From: CS4-C045 sp963844115
GTDB lineage: Bacteria; Planctomycetota; Planctomycetia; Pirellulales; UBA7805
Direction of reading: 5' to 3'
Length of the DNA stretch: 64,000 nucleotides
NCBI GenBank assembly: GCA_963844115.1
Contig: CAWJNN010000009.1
Coordinates: 49,270 to 113,269 of the forward strand
Part shown: positions 1 to 8,618 of the stretch, in pieces
Position numbering within the stretch: position 1 is the stretch's first letter
Layout of the letters: the number at the start of each line of letters is the position of its first letter
Position numbers and translations under genes: made by a program
The notes under the pieces: generated by a model
Told to the model about the DNA's origin: nothing
Databases searched by the model: none
What the model saw: only the letters and a program-made list of their open reading frames with translations

Positions 1-954
1 GATGTCGACGTCATGATCCTCGACACGGCCGGCCGGTTGGCCATTGACGAAGAGCTGATGGCCGAATTGTCTGAGATCGAGCGCCGCGTGAATCCAGATC
101 AGGTCTATCTGGTCGTTGACGCAATGACGGGCCAGGACGCTGTCCATAGCGCCAAGGGCTTTAATGACGCCCTGGAGCTGGACGGATGCATTATGACCAA
201 GATGGATGGAGACGCGCGCGGCGGCGCGGCGCTTTCGGTCAAGCACGTCACCAACGTTCCAATCAAGTTCATGGGGACCGGCGAACAGATTGAAGCGCTG
301 GAGGAATTTCATCCTGACCGGCTAGCGGGCCGCATCTTAGGGATGGGGGATGTGCTGAGCCTGGTCGAGCAGGCGCAGCATAAGCTGGACCAGGACGAGA
401 TGGCTCGGCAGGAAGAGCGACTGCGGAAGGGTGAGTTTACACTGGACGATTTCCGCCAACAGCTGACGCAAGTCACGAAGTTAGGTCCCATGCGTAAAGT
501 GATGGGCATGATGGGCATGGACGGCGGCATGAGCGAAATGATGGACGGGATGGATGTCGACAGGGATATGAAGCGACTGTTCGGGATCATCGATTCGATG
601 ACCCATGACGAACGCCGCAATCCCACAAAGGTCATTGACCAGAGTCGTCGGCGCCGTATCGCTGAGGGTGCGGGAGTTGCTCCTAATGAAGTCAACGACC
701 TGGTCAAGCAGTTCGACGGCATGGCCAGCATGATGAAACAGATGGCTGGCAAGGGAATACGCGAGCGGATGAAGATGGCTCGGGAGATGCAGAAGCAGGC
801 CATGGCCGACCCCGGTGGAACACTCAGCAAACAGAAGATCAGCACCGGCAAGCGGCTGAGTCCCAAGGAAAAGCAGAAGCTTAAAAAACAGCGAGAAAAG
901 GAGGCTCGGCGAGGCAAGCGGGAGTCGAGAGCAGGACAAAAACCAGTAGAATAG
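1..954 (+). CDS. ffh: Signal recognition particle protein Ffh, C-terminal part (5' end outside window)
   Basis: GTPase that binds 4.5S RNA and the signal sequences of nascent proteins and targets them to FtsY and SecYEG. The window opens inside the gene, in frame at base 1. The remaining 317 codons start just before the G3 motif (DTAGR), continue through the G4 motif (TKMDG) and DARGG of the G domain, and then the methionine-rich M domain (MRKVMGMMGM and similar runs around residues 160-260). The tail is basic (KEKQKLKKQREKEARRGKR). The N domain and the P-loop lie upstream of the window. It is followed by rpsP, trmD and rplS, the usual bacterial order. Identification is secure. Confidence 0.96.
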   Translation, partial: DVDVMILDTAGRLAIDEELMAELSEIERRVNPDQVYLVVDAMTGQDAVHSAKGFNDALELDGCIMTKMDGDARGGAALSVKHVTNVPIKFMGTGEQIEALEEFHPDRLAGRILGMGDVLSLVEQAQHKLDQDEMARQEERLRKGEFTLDDFRQQLTQVTKLGPMRKVMGMMGMDGGMSEMMDGMDVDRDMKRLFGIIDSMTHDERRNPTKVIDQSRRRRIAEGAGVAPNEVNDLVKQFDGMASMMKQMAGKGIRERMKMAREMQKQAMADPGGTLSKQKISTGKRLSPKEKQKLKKQREKEARRGKRESRAGQKPVE

Positions 955-1038
955 TGGATCTTGGCGCCCTACGCGTCAGGCGGAAACCTTCATACACTTA
1001 ATGGTCGGCCAAGCAACCGTCTAATTTGGGAGAATCGA

Positions 1039-1601
1039 GTGGCAGTCAGAATACGAATGAAGAAGTTGGGTCGCAAGCACCGCCCGTTCTATCGCATTTG
1101 CGCGGTAGATAGCCGATCGCCGCGCGACGGTCGTGTGATTGAAGAATTGGGCACCTACGATACGTCCATCGCGGATACTGATGCACGTTGCTCAATAAAG
1201 GGCGAAAGGGTGCAGTATTGGCTCGGTGTCGGTGCTCAGCCGTCCGACAAAGTCCGCGTCCTGGTCAAGAAGTATGGTCTGAACGGCACGCACCTCGACG
1301 CGCAGGCGGCAGCCCGCGAACGCATGGCCCTGCCGAAGGCAATTCCAGATCCAGGCGAACCCGCGTTTAAACTGGAACCGAAGGCACCCAAGGCCGAAGC
1401 AGGACCTGACGCTGCCGCAGCGCAGGCGCCGTCGCAGCGCCGGCGGAGACGCCTGCTTCCGACGCGGCCGAAACCGCCGTGGAAGCACCAGCTGCGGAAG
1501 CACCAGCGGCAGAAGCACCTGCGAACGATGCATCTTCAGAACCAGCTGTGGAATCAAGCGATACGGAGACAGCAGTAGCGGAAGACAAGAAAACCGAGTG
1601 A
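1039..1601 (+). CDS. rpsP: 30S ribosomal protein S16, with Ala/Glu-rich tail; probable frameshift near 1426-1432
   Basis: S16 binds 16S rRNA in the 30S subunit. The start is taken as GTG 1039, giving MAVRIRMKKLGRKHRPFYRI, the conserved S16 N-terminus; an upstream start at 961 would add a non-conserved leader. The core runs to about residue 85. Near 1426-1432 the reading frame should shift: the continuing frame gives an Arg/Gln-rich tail ending at 1578, whereas the neighbouring frame gives an Ala/Pro/Glu-rich tail ending KKTE with TGA at 1599-1601, directly before trmD. An acidic Ala/Glu-rich extension is typical of planctomycete S16, so an indel is the likelier explanation. The intact protein would have about 187 residues. 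There is no rimM between it and trmD. Confidence 0.88.
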
Positions 1602-1607
1602 TTGCCG

Positions 1608-2297
1608 ATGCGCTTCGATGTGCTGACCCTATTTCCGGAAATGTTTACGGGATACATGGGACAGAGCCTGCTGAAGCGGGCGATTGACAACGAACTGGTA
1701 CAGATTGAACTTCACAACATCCGCGACTGGGCGAAAGACAAACACAAGTCCGTTGACGACCGGCCCTACGGCGGTGGACCCGGAATGGTCTTGAAGGTTG
1801 AACCGGTCGTTGAAGGTGTCGAGGAAGTCCGTAAGGCGTCGGAGGTAAGTGGTCACCTGGTGATGTTAACGCCGCAGGGTCGACGACTTGAACAGGCGGG
1901 TGTTGAGGAGTTAGCGAAACACAAGCGACTGATTTTGTTGTGCGGTCGCTACGAGGGATTTGATGAACGTATTCGGCTGCTTTTGCAGCCGCAGGAGATT
2001 TCGGTCGGAGACTATGTCCTGAATGGCGGTGAAGTCGCTGCCATGGTGGTAATCGATACCGTGGTTCGACTGATACCGGGAGTGCTAGGCGACGAACAGA
2101 GCGCTGTCTGCGATTCCTTTTCGGGAGTGAACCGGCACTTATTGGAAGGTTCGCAGTACACGCGACCTCGGGAATTTAGGGGTCACAACGTGCCGGAGGT
2201 GTTATTGGGCGGCAACCATGAAGCAATTGCCGCTTGGCGGCGCGAGCAGAGCATCGAGCGGACGAAGACACGAAGATCCGATCTGCTAAACGAATAA
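1608..2297 (+). CDS. trmD: tRNA (guanine37-N1)-methyltransferase TrmD
   Basis: SPOUT-fold enzyme that methylates G37 of tRNAs using S-adenosylmethionine and so prevents +1 frameshifting. The 229-residue protein has MRFDVLTLFPEMF at the start, the GGGPGMVLK motif, and the knot residues LLCGRYEGFDERI and ISVGDYVLNGGE. ATG 1608 was chosen because it gives the conserved MRFDVLT start; a TTG two codons upstream (1602) is also in frame. It follows the corrected stop of rpsP by only a few bases, so the two are probably co-transcribed and translationally coupled. Confidence 0.95.
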   Translation: MRFDVLTLFPEMFTGYMGQSLLKRAIDNELVQIELHNIRDWAKDKHKSVDDRPYGGGPGMVLKVEPVVEGVEEVRKASEVSGHLVMLTPQGRRLEQAGVEELAKHKRLILLCGRYEGFDERIRLLLQPQEISVGDYVLNGGEVAAMVVIDTVVRLIPGVLGDEQSAVCDSFSGVNRHLLEGSQYTRPREFRGHNVPEVLLGGNHEAIAAWRREQSIERTKTRRSDLLNE

Positions 2298-2387
2298 ACG
2301 AGTCAAAAACGAAGTTCGGTCGACTTGCGGTTGAGCACATTTTAAGGGCGACGCAGTCGGCGGATTTAGACCAAGGTGAGGATAAGA

Positions 2388-2762
2388 ATGAGCGAGAATC
2401 TTCTTGAAAGAGTCGAAGCGACAAGTCGTAAGAAAGCACCGCCCGTGTTTGAAATCGGCGATACGGTTGATGTCCATACGCGGATCATGGAAGGCGAAAA
2501 GGAGCGTATCCAGATTTTTAGCGGGATCGTGATTGCGATGAGCGGTTCGGGTACTCGTGAAATGTTCACAGTACGGCGAATCGTGCAAGGCGAGGGTGTC
2601 GAGCGAAAGTTTCCGCTACATTCACCCCGAATTGCCAACGTCGAAGTCAAGCGAAGCGGCGTGGTTCGTCGCGCTAAGCTCTACTATCTGCGGGACCGAA
2701 TTGGTAAAGCCGTACGTCTGAAGGAACGCCGCGTTGACCGCAGGGAGAAGTCAGAGAAATAA
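2388..2762 (+). CDS. rplS: 50S ribosomal protein L19
   Basis: L19 sits at the 30S-50S interface. The 124-residue product contains the family hallmarks FEIGDTVDVHTRI, the segment around RIQIFSGIVIA, FTVRRIVQGEGVER and the end AKLYYLRDRIGKAVRLKERR. The start ATG 2388 is preceded by an AGGTGAGGA-type ribosome binding site about 8 bases upstream; an earlier in-frame start at 2376 overlaps that site and is rejected. It is the fourth gene of the ffh-rpsP-trmD-rplS cluster, with a 90-base gap after trmD. Confidence 0.95.
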   Translation: MSENLLERVEATSRKKAPPVFEIGDTVDVHTRIMEGEKERIQIFSGIVIAMSGSGTREMFTVRRIVQGEGVERKFPLHSPRIANVEVKRSGVVRRAKLYYLRDRIGKAVRLKERRVDRREKSEK

Positions 2763-2811
2763 CTGAGCGAAGCCTGTGAGGGGTTTGCCTGAGCAAGAAT
2801 AACGTGCGGTC

Positions 2812-3237
2812 ATGTGGCGTAATTGGCTACCCGTAAGACGCCGTCGTCGCTCGCTGGGAGAACGCGGCGAAACAGCCTCCGCAAAATTCCTGGCAAAGTT
2901 GGGTTACAAGATCGTAGCCCGTGGCGATCGCGACGGAATAGGCGAACTGGATATCGTCGCGGTCGACATGCGTGATTCGCGTGGACCAACCGTGGTTTTC
3001 GTCGAAGTCAAGACCCGAATTAACCACGATGCAGGGCACCCAACGGAAGCGGTCGACATTGACAAACAGCGTCAACTGACGCGCGTCGCGCTCTCCTATT
3101 CGAAACGGCACGGATTGCTCGACTACCCCTCTCGCTTCGATGTCGTCGCGGTGACGTGGCCCCCCGATCAAAAATCGCCGACAATCGAACACTTCATGCA
3201 CGCGTTCGAAGCAGCTGAATTGGGCCAGATATTTTAG
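2812..3237 (+). CDS. YraN/UPF0102 family endonuclease-like protein
   Basis: Small PD-(D/E)XK-fold protein of the UPF0102 (YraN) family, whose cellular role is still poorly defined. The 141-residue product shows the family pattern: LGERGETASAKFLAKLGYKIVARG, then GELDIVAVD and VVFVEVKTR, which hold the D-ExK nuclease-like residues, then AVDIDKQRQLTRVAL. It follows rplS by 49 bases, a position common for yraN-like genes near the rplS/rnhB region of many bacteria. No rnhB is seen between them. Confidence 0.88.
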   Translation: MWRNWLPVRRRRRSLGERGETASAKFLAKLGYKIVARGDRDGIGELDIVAVDMRDSRGPTVVFVEVKTRINHDAGHPTEAVDIDKQRQLTRVALSYSKRHGLLDYPSRFDVVAVTWPPDQKSPTIEHFMHAFEAAELGQIF

Positions 3238-3425
3238 TGGCGAGTGGATCCGTGGAGCCGTTTTCCCCAGCTAACTCCGTGCTCCTTACGCTAAGCCCCC
3301 GGACTCCCACGATCTCAGCGAACCGGTCGCGGTCTTGTTGCGTAGAATTAAATGAAACGGCCCAAGCCTCATTTCGAGGGTGGGTAACAATCGTGCGTAA
3401 GTTGTACGGCGATTTACACTTAGAC

Positions 3426-3431
3426 AAGGAG
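3426..3431 (+). promoter_or_regulatory. Ribosome binding site of the Hsp20 gene
   Basis: AAGGAG ends directly against ATG 3432 but lies 6 bases before ATG 3438. It therefore supports the second ATG as the start. Confidence 0.6.
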
Positions 3432-3437
3432 ATGGAT

Positions 3438-3908
3438 ATGGCTTTGTTCATCAAGAAGGGCGGGTCTCTAATCCCGCGGCGCGACGAACTCTTTGCGCCA
3501 TTCGAAACCGCAATCGATCGAATGGTGGACGATTTCTTTGGGAATGATTTTTTGGACGGATTGAAACGTGCACGTTTTCCCAGGCTGAATGCCTTCGAAC
3601 GCGATGGCCAGTGGGTCATCCAGGCTGGCGTACCGGGCGTTCAGGCCGACGATCTGGACGTCGAAGTGTCCGAAGGTGTTGTGACCATTAGCGGAAAAAT
3701 GGAATCCGCTACGGAGGACAAGGACGTCAACTATTACGTGCGTGAACTCTCCAGCAAGTCGTTCCGGCGGCAGATCCGACTGCCCGAAACGATCGAAGGT
3801 GATCCGGAGGCAGTCCTCAAGGACGGCATGCTAACATTGTCCTGGAATACCAAAAAGGAAATTGCCGAAGAGGTGAAGTCCAGAAAGATCGATGTGCGTT
3901 CCGATTAG
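3438..3908 (+). CDS. Hsp20 family small heat-shock protein
   Basis: ATP-independent holdase chaperone. The 156-residue product has a short N-terminal arm (MALFIKKGGSLIPRRDELFAPFE), then the alpha-crystallin domain with VIQAGVPGVQADDLDVEV, GVVTISGKME and SFRRQIRLPETIE, ending with GMLTLSWNTKK. The AAGGAG at 3426-3431 touches an upstream ATG at 3432 but sits 6 bases from ATG 3438, so 3438 is preferred. About 200 bases separate it from yraN, so it may have its own promoter; no CIRCE-like inverted repeat was seen. It is closed by a strong hairpin terminator. Confidence 0.9.
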   Translation: MALFIKKGGSLIPRRDELFAPFETAIDRMVDDFFGNDFLDGLKRARFPRLNAFERDGQWVIQAGVPGVQADDLDVEVSEGVVTISGKMESATEDKDVNYYVRELSSKSFRRQIRLPETIEGDPEAVLKDGMLTLSWNTKKEIAEEVKSRKIDVRSD

Positions 3909-3936
3909 CCGAATTGCCTCGATAGGCTGAACGAAC

Positions 3937-3971
3937 GGGGGCCGAAGCACACTGCTTCGGTCCCCTTTATT
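3937..3971 (+). terminator. Rho-independent terminator after the Hsp20 gene
   Basis: A near-perfect stem, GGGGGCCGAAGCA paired with TGCTTCGGTCCCC around a CAC loop, is followed by TTTATTT. It lies 29 bases after the Hsp20 stop and separates this plus-strand group from the convergent ribosomal superoperon. Confidence 0.85.
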
Positions 3972-3982
3972 TGGTCCTCGTC

Positions 3983-4111
3983 CTAGAGTGGTTCGCCATG
4001 CTGCGCCAGCGGCGGTTTGCGGATATCGGCAAAGTCGCCGCTTTTTACCAGGTCCGGCAGGTGCTCGATTGCAGTGGACACCCGGTTGGCCGCGTCGCGT
4101 GGCGCCGGCAT
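3983..4111 (-). CDS. Possible 42-residue hypothetical peptide downstream of map
   Basis: A short open frame on the strand of the ribosomal operon, reading MPAPRDAANRVSTAIEHLPD and ending in LAQHGEPL. It lies about 80-110 bases beyond map and ends just before the convergent Hsp20 terminator. The composition is protein-like (amphipathic, no long low-complexity run), but I recognise no family and see no convincing ribosome binding site. It could be the tail of an indel-broken gene or no gene at all. Confidence 0.25.
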   Translation of the reverse strand: MPAPRDAANRVSTAIEHLPDLVKSGDFADIRKPPLAQHGEPL

Positions 4112-4220
4112 TTTGATGGATGGTCAGCGGAAATTCCGGCGATGATGCAGCGATGATGCCGCGTTGACGCAATGCGACCGAGCGAGGCAGGTCACACGCC
4201 CTTCACGAGCTTCATGTTCT

Positions 4221-5036
4221 TTACGAGCGCCTCGTCCGCGTCGTCGAGGGGGGCGCCGTGAGCACTCGGACGCCGTGTTCAGTGATCGCTACGGTATGTT
4301 CGAAATGGGCGCTCGGCTTGCCGTCGGAAGTCGACATTGTCCAGTAATCAGGCACGGCAACGACCCGTTTCGTACCCATGTTCACCATCGGTTCGATGGC
4401 AATTACCAGCCCCGGATCGAGGCGGAAATCGTCTTTGGCTCGCAGCTTTTTGCTTGCGTAGTTGGGCACCTGCGGTGACTCGTGCATGTCCTGACCGATT
4501 CCGTGCCCCACGAAGTTCTCGACCGTTGAGAAGCCGGCCTCCTTGACGAAGTCGTCCATCTCACTGGCCACCTCGCTCCACTTCGTCTTTTGTGAAATCA
4601 AGTCAATAGCCAGAAACAGGACTTGCGAGGTGATGTCTAATAGTCGTTGTACCGATGACGATACTTCGCCAACAGGCAACGTTACGGCGGCATCGCCACA
4701 CCAGCCGTTAATGCGGCATCCAGTGTCGACGCTGATAATGTCTCCCTCGGCCAGTTTTCGATTGCCGGGAATTCCGTGGACGACCTGCTCGTTGACGGAG
4801 GTGCACGTTACCCCAGGAAAAGACGGTCGGCCGGCCGTGCTGTTCGGGTAGTCCAGGAAGAGAGGCTCGGCATCAATTTTTTCGTAGAAGGCCTTGACCG
4901 CCTCGTCGATCTCGCCGGTGGTGATCCCTGGTGCGACCATTTCACGAACGATTTCATGCGCCTTCCAGACGGCCAGACCGGCTGGTCGCATCATGCTGAT
5001 TTCGCGAGGAGACCGCAAGTTGATAGGCTTCGCCAC
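4221..5036 (-). CDS. map: Methionine aminopeptidase type I; C-terminus probably altered by a 6-G homopolymer
   Basis: Dinuclear-metal enzyme that removes the initiator methionine. The product contains HGIPGNRKLAEGDIISVDTGCRINGWCGDAAVTLPVG (metal ligands D and D), VENFVGHGIGQDMHESPQVPNY (His) and LVIAIEPMVNMG (Glu), ending EHTVAITEHGVRVLTAP. As written it ends PSTTRTRRS at 4221. Removing one base from the run of six G at 4248-4253 would give a tail LDDADEALVKNMKLVKGV with a stop at 4192-4194, a more natural end. Last gene of the secY-adk-map group; neither infA nor rpmJ follows. Confidence 0.93.
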   Translation of the reverse strand: MAKPINLRSPREISMMRPAGLAVWKAHEIVREMVAPGITTGEIDEAVKAFYEKIDAEPLFLDYPNSTAGRPSFPGVTCTSVNEQVVHGIPGNRKLAEGDIISVDTGCRINGWCGDAAVTLPVGEVSSSVQRLLDITSQVLFLAIDLISQKTKWSEVASEMDDFVKEAGFSTVENFVGHGIGQDMHESPQVPNYASKKLRAKDDFRLDPGLVIAIEPMVNMGTKRVVAVPDYWTMSTSDGKPSAHFEHTVAITEHGVRVLTAPPSTTRTRRS

Positions 5037-5060
5037 TTCTCCGTTACTCCCAGTTGCTAC

Positions 5061-5633
5061 TCAGTCGTTATTTGCCGACGCATGCTGGTCAATCAGTTGA
5101 CGGATACGTTGTCTGACTTCATCCCGTGTTCCGGTCCCATCAACTGAACGCAGTAGACCACGACTATCGTAGTGTTCCAGCAACGGTTTGGTTTCGGCTT
5201 GAAATACCTCAAATCGCTTTTGGATCACATCCTCGGCGTCGTCCGTACGTCCCCGGTCCAGCAGCCGTTTATTAAGAATTTCATTGGGTACGGCCAAATC
5301 GATGACCATATCCAGCGCTTCCGAATGTGCATCGAGCAACTTATTGAGTGTTTCCGCCTGCGCCAGCGTCCGCGGGAATCCGTCGAGCAAAAACCCCGCT
5401 CGGCAGTCGTCCTCCTTCAAGCGATCGTCGACGATCTGAATGACCAGGTCATTGGGGACAAGTTTTCCGTCGTCGATGTAGCTCTGCGCGGCCCGGCCGA
5501 CGGCAGTACCTTTCGCAATAACCTCGCGCAGCATCTCGCCGGTTGATAAGTGGGGAACGGATAGGTGCGTAGTAAGCCACGCGGCTTGAGTTCCCTTACC
5601 TGCCCCAGGAGGACCGAAGATGACTACACGCAT
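5061..5633 (-). CDS. adk: Adenylate kinase
   Basis: Phosphotransferase that interconverts ATP, AMP and ADP. The 190-residue protein has the P-loop GPPGAGKGTQA at residues 7-17, the AMP-binding LSTGEMLRE, and LLDGFPRTLAQAE. It is the short, lidless form, with no Cys4 or long LID insert between RLLDRGRTDDAE and VIQKRFEVFQ. It lies between secY and map with 12- and 24-base gaps, the conserved spc-operon order. Confidence 0.96.
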   Translation of the reverse strand: MRVVIFGPPGAGKGTQAAWLTTHLSVPHLSTGEMLREVIAKGTAVGRAAQSYIDDGKLVPNDLVIQIVDDRLKEDDCRAGFLLDGFPRTLAQAETLNKLLDAHSEALDMVIDLAVPNEILNKRLLDRGRTDDAEDVIQKRFEVFQAETKPLLEHYDSRGLLRSVDGTGTRDEVRQRIRQLIDQHASANND

Positions 5634-5645
5634 GGCGATCCGCTG

Positions 5646-7052
5646 CTACGTTCGCTCCAGCAGGCCCTTATAGTTGCGCATCACGAGATGGCTATCGATC
5701 TTCTGGACCAGATCAAAAGCCACACTAACGGCGATCAGCAAACCGGTGCCGCCGTAAAAACTGGCGACGGCAAACGGGACGTTCATGGCGCCGGAAATAA
5801 TTGTGGGAATGATGGCAACCAAAGCCAGGAAGCCGGCACCAACGTAAGTGATGCGTACCATCACCTTTTCCAAATAATCCGCCGTTCGCTTACCCGGCCG
5901 ATAACCGGGTATGAACGTACCAAAGTTTTTCAGATTGTCCGCCATGTCCTTCGGATTAAAGGTGATGGCGGTCCAGAAGTAACAGAAGAAATAGATCAGA
6001 CCTACATAGCACAGGTTGTACGGGAAGGACGTTCCGCGCTGAAACATGTCCGACAGGTCCGCGACGATACCCGTGGGAAATTTCTGGGAGAGCTGGCTGA
6101 GCAGGATCATGGGAATCATTAACAGGCTGGACGCAAAAATGATCGGCATGACGCCCGCCTGATTTACTCGCAGCGGGAGGTATTGACGACTTCCGCCGAA
6201 CACGCGTCGTCCGCGAACATGTTTGGCACTCTGCGTCGGGATGCGACGTTGACCTTGCGTGATATAGACGACCCCGAAGACCACGGCCACGAACATGAAG
6301 GCCAACACGATCAAGTGTTCGATTCCCAATTTACCGGGTGAACCGCCGAGGGTGAGGGTGGTCGATTCGAACAGCTCAAAAGCGGCACCGGGCATACTGG
6401 CCAGAATACCGGCCATAATCAATAAGCTGATACCGTTACCAATTCCGAACTCGTCAATCTGCTCGCCCAGCCACATCAGAAACATCGTGCCGGCGGTCAT
6501 CGTTAAGACTCCGGCCAGCTGCCAGGACATGCTGCCCAGCGCCGAGTACGTCGGACTTTCGGGATTCATCACTGCCCAAATCGAACTGCTGATCAGTGGC
6601 CCCGAGGCGCTGCCTGCCGACGCGCCAATCAGGTAGCGCAAATACATATAGCTTTGCAAGAGACAGAGAACGACGGTGGCGTACCGCGTGTACTCGTTAA
6701 TTTTCTTCCGGCCCGCTTCGCCCTCCTTTTGCAACTCCTCCAGCGGCTTGTAGACGCTTCCCAGCAGCTGAAAGATAATCGACGCGGAAATGTAGGGCAT
6801 GATCCCCAGACCAAAGATAGTCGCCTGGTTCAACTGGCTGGCGCTGAATACGGCCACCGCCTGCAAGACATCGGCCAATCCGCCGGCCTGGCCGCTAAAG
6901 TGCTCCGTCATCCGTTCGCGGTCAACGATCGGCAGCGGGATCTGCCAGCCGACGCGGTAGACTGCGAGGAAGAGAAGCGTCAACAGAATTTTCTGGCGCA
7001 ACTCCGGAATTGTGAAGATGATGCGAAGTTTTTCCCACATGATACGATCCAT
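5646..7052 (-). CDS. secY: Protein translocase subunit SecY
   Basis: Central channel subunit of the SecYEG translocon. The 468-residue product has about ten hydrophobic segments and the family signatures IFGLGIMPYISASIIFQLL (transmembrane helix 2 region), GIGNGISLLIMAGI, the cytoplasmic loop around QGQRRIPTQSAKH and the end of the pore region AFDLVQKIDSHLVMRNYKG. It starts at ATG 7052, 92 bases after rplO, and is followed by adk after 12 bases, so it is part of the spc operon. Confidence 0.97.
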   Translation of the reverse strand: MDRIMWEKLRIIFTIPELRQKILLTLLFLAVYRVGWQIPLPIVDRERMTEHFSGQAGGLADVLQAVAVFSASQLNQATIFGLGIMPYISASIIFQLLGSVYKPLEELQKEGEAGRKKINEYTRYATVVLCLLQSYMYLRYLIGASAGSASGPLISSSIWAVMNPESPTYSALGSMSWQLAGVLTMTAGTMFLMWLGEQIDEFGIGNGISLLIMAGILASMPGAAFELFESTTLTLGGSPGKLGIEHLIVLAFMFVAVVFGVVYITQGQRRIPTQSAKHVRGRRVFGGSRQYLPLRVNQAGVMPIIFASSLLMIPMILLSQLSQKFPTGIVADLSDMFQRGTSFPYNLCYVGLIYFFCYFWTAITFNPKDMADNLKNFGTFIPGYRPGKRTADYLEKVMVRITYVGAGFLALVAIIPTIISGAMNVPFAVASFYGGTGLLIAVSVAFDLVQKIDSHLVMRNYKGLLERT

Positions 7053-7143
7053 CCTCTGTGGCTGGCGACTGCTTCACAACTCCCGCTTCACCACAACCGT
7101 TTCACGACTCCATTCGTGAAGGCCGCGACGTGCGTGATCCACG

Positions 7144-7647
7144 TCATCCTCGGGCGCGGGCGGTCGCTGATTTTTGCTTGTTCTTCGGAACCGGCTTCTT
7201 CCCGGGTAGTATGTTCGTCGCACCGCCTGCTTTCTTGATTTTCTCTTCTGCAGTCTTACTAAAGCGATGTGCGGAAACGGTCAGCTTTATCTTCAAGTCC
7301 CCGTTACCAAGCACCTTAAAGATATCGATCGTCGGGCCGATAAGGCGCTTTTCGCGAGCCGACTCCAGTGTGACTTCATCACCGTTTTCGTAGGCGATTT
7401 CCAGATCGGACACGTTGACCGTGCCAACGACCAGCGCAAACTTGTTGTTGAAACCACGCTTCGGTATGCGGCGCACCAGCGGCATGGTGCCACCCTGGAA
7501 GGTGATGTGCTTCGACGATCCACTGCGCGAACCCTGGCCGTTGTGACCACGCCCCGAAGTTTTTCCGTGACCCGAACCGGGACCGCGGCCCACGCGACGT
7601 CGGTTCTTGTTTTTCTTTATACCGCGATGTACGTCGTGTAGATTCAT
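7144..7647 (-). CDS. rplO: 50S ribosomal protein L15
   Basis: Late-assembly 23S rRNA-binding protein. The 167-residue product starts MNLHDVHRGIKKNKNRRRVG, continues GRGPGSGHGKTSGRGHNGQGSRSG, typical glycine/arginine-rich L15 extension, and has FQGGTMPLVRRIPKRGF. The Ala/Lys-rich tail (KKPVPKNKQKSATARARG) is longer than in E. coli. Its start overlaps the stop of rpsE by four bases; no rpmD (L30) lies between them, as expected in planctomycetes. Confidence 0.97.
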   Translation of the reverse strand: MNLHDVHRGIKKNKNRRRVGRGPGSGHGKTSGRGHNGQGSRSGSSKHITFQGGTMPLVRRIPKRGFNNKFALVVGTVNVSDLEIAYENGDEVTLESAREKRLIGPTIDIFKVLGNGDLKIKLTVSAHRFSKTAEEKIKKAGGATNILPGKKPVPKNKQKSATARARG

Positions 7648-8138
7648 GCCAACGAGACTCCCCGTAGTCGTTCGATTTCCGCGCGCATGCGCAGTTGTTC
7701 GAGCGCCTGAATCGTCGCCTTCACCAGGATGACTGGATTATTGGTGCCATAGCTCTTGGTCAGAATGTCATGGATTCCTGCCGCTTCACAGACGGCCCGG
7801 ACCGCGGCACCGGCAATGACACCCGTACCAGGTGAGGCCGGAATCAAGACGATATGTCCGGCCCCAAAGTGACCGTTGACCCTATGGGGGATCGTGCTTC
7901 CCTCCAGCGCGATCTCGATCTGATTTCGACTGCCGCATTTCACCGCTTTTTCGACCGACGGTGGTACCTCATTTGCCTTGCCGTAGCCCCAGCCAACTCG
8001 GCCTTTGCCATTACCGACAACTACCATTGCCGCAAAACTAAAGCGTCGACCACCTTTGACGACGGCAGCACAGCGCTTGATCTTTACAACGCGATCGATC
8101 AGCTCCTGGCCGTGCGATTCTCTAGGTTCCTTTGCCAC
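7644..8138 (-). CDS. rpsE: 30S ribosomal protein S5
   Basis: Decoding-fidelity protein of the 30S body. The 164-residue product has VVKGGRRFSFAAMVVVGNGKGRVGWGYGKANEVP (double-stranded RNA-binding fold), then HRVNGHFGAGHIVLIPASPGTGVIAGAAVRAVCEAAG and DILTKSYGTNNP. It lies between rplR and rplO, with a 4-base overlap with rplO indicating translational coupling. Confidence 0.97.
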   Translation of the reverse strand: MAKEPRESHGQELIDRVVKIKRCAAVVKGGRRFSFAAMVVVGNGKGRVGWGYGKANEVPPSVEKAVKCGSRNQIEIALEGSTIPHRVNGHFGAGHIVLIPASPGTGVIAGAAVRAVCEAAGIHDILTKSYGTNNPVILVKATIQALEQLRMRAEIERLRGVSLA

Positions 8139-8197
8139 CGTTGGGGTGCTCCTGTCTTATCTTGATTCTTGGTTCGTCTTTTGCAGTTTACTTCGGG

Positions 8198-8566
8198 TCA
8201 GAACTTCAAGCCTGATTTACGGGCGGCTTCAGCCAGCGAGGCAACGCGGCCATGATACTGGCAATGACCGCGGTCGAACGCCACCTGCTCGATCCCAGCG
8301 GCCTTAGCGCGCTCGGCGATTACTTTACCCACGGTTTCGGCTGCCTGGCTGTTGCCACCGTACTTGACAGAGCTAGCGATTTCTTTGTCCATGGTGCTCG
8401 CCGCGGCCAGCGTTTTGCCCGCCTCGTCGTCGATCAGCTGCACGTAGATATGTTTGTGGCTGCGAGAAACGCACAATCGAGGTCGATCCCCGGTGCCGCG
8501 GATACCCTTTCGCACGCGAAATCGTCTACGTTGGCGTTGCTTCCCAACTTCCCTTTCGTGGTTCAT
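8198..8566 (-). CDS. rplR: 50S ribosomal protein L18
   Basis: 5S rRNA-binding protein. The 122-residue form starting MNHEREVGKQRQRRRFRVRK at 8566 matches family length. It contains GTGDRPRLCVSRSHKHIYVQLIDD, KYGGNSQAAETVGKVIAERAKAAGIEQVAFDRGHCQYHGRVASLAEAARKSGLKF. An upstream in-frame start at 8650 would overlap rplF by 32 bases and adds no conserved sequence, so it is rejected. Confidence 0.96.
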   Translation of the reverse strand: MNHEREVGKQRQRRRFRVRKGIRGTGDRPRLCVSRSHKHIYVQLIDDEAGKTLAAASTMDKEIASSVKYGGNSQAAETVGKVIAERAKAAGIEQVAFDRGHCQYHGRVASLAEAARKSGLKF

Positions 8567-8618
8567 CGTTTTCAGGCGTTCTGTTGTGGTGAACGGAATA
8601 AATTCAGTGTCAAAAAAG

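Noticed and set aside
3831..4172. 113-codon minus-strand frame after map
   Set aside because: It runs through the Hsp20 terminator and antisense to the Hsp20 gene; composition is not protein-like.
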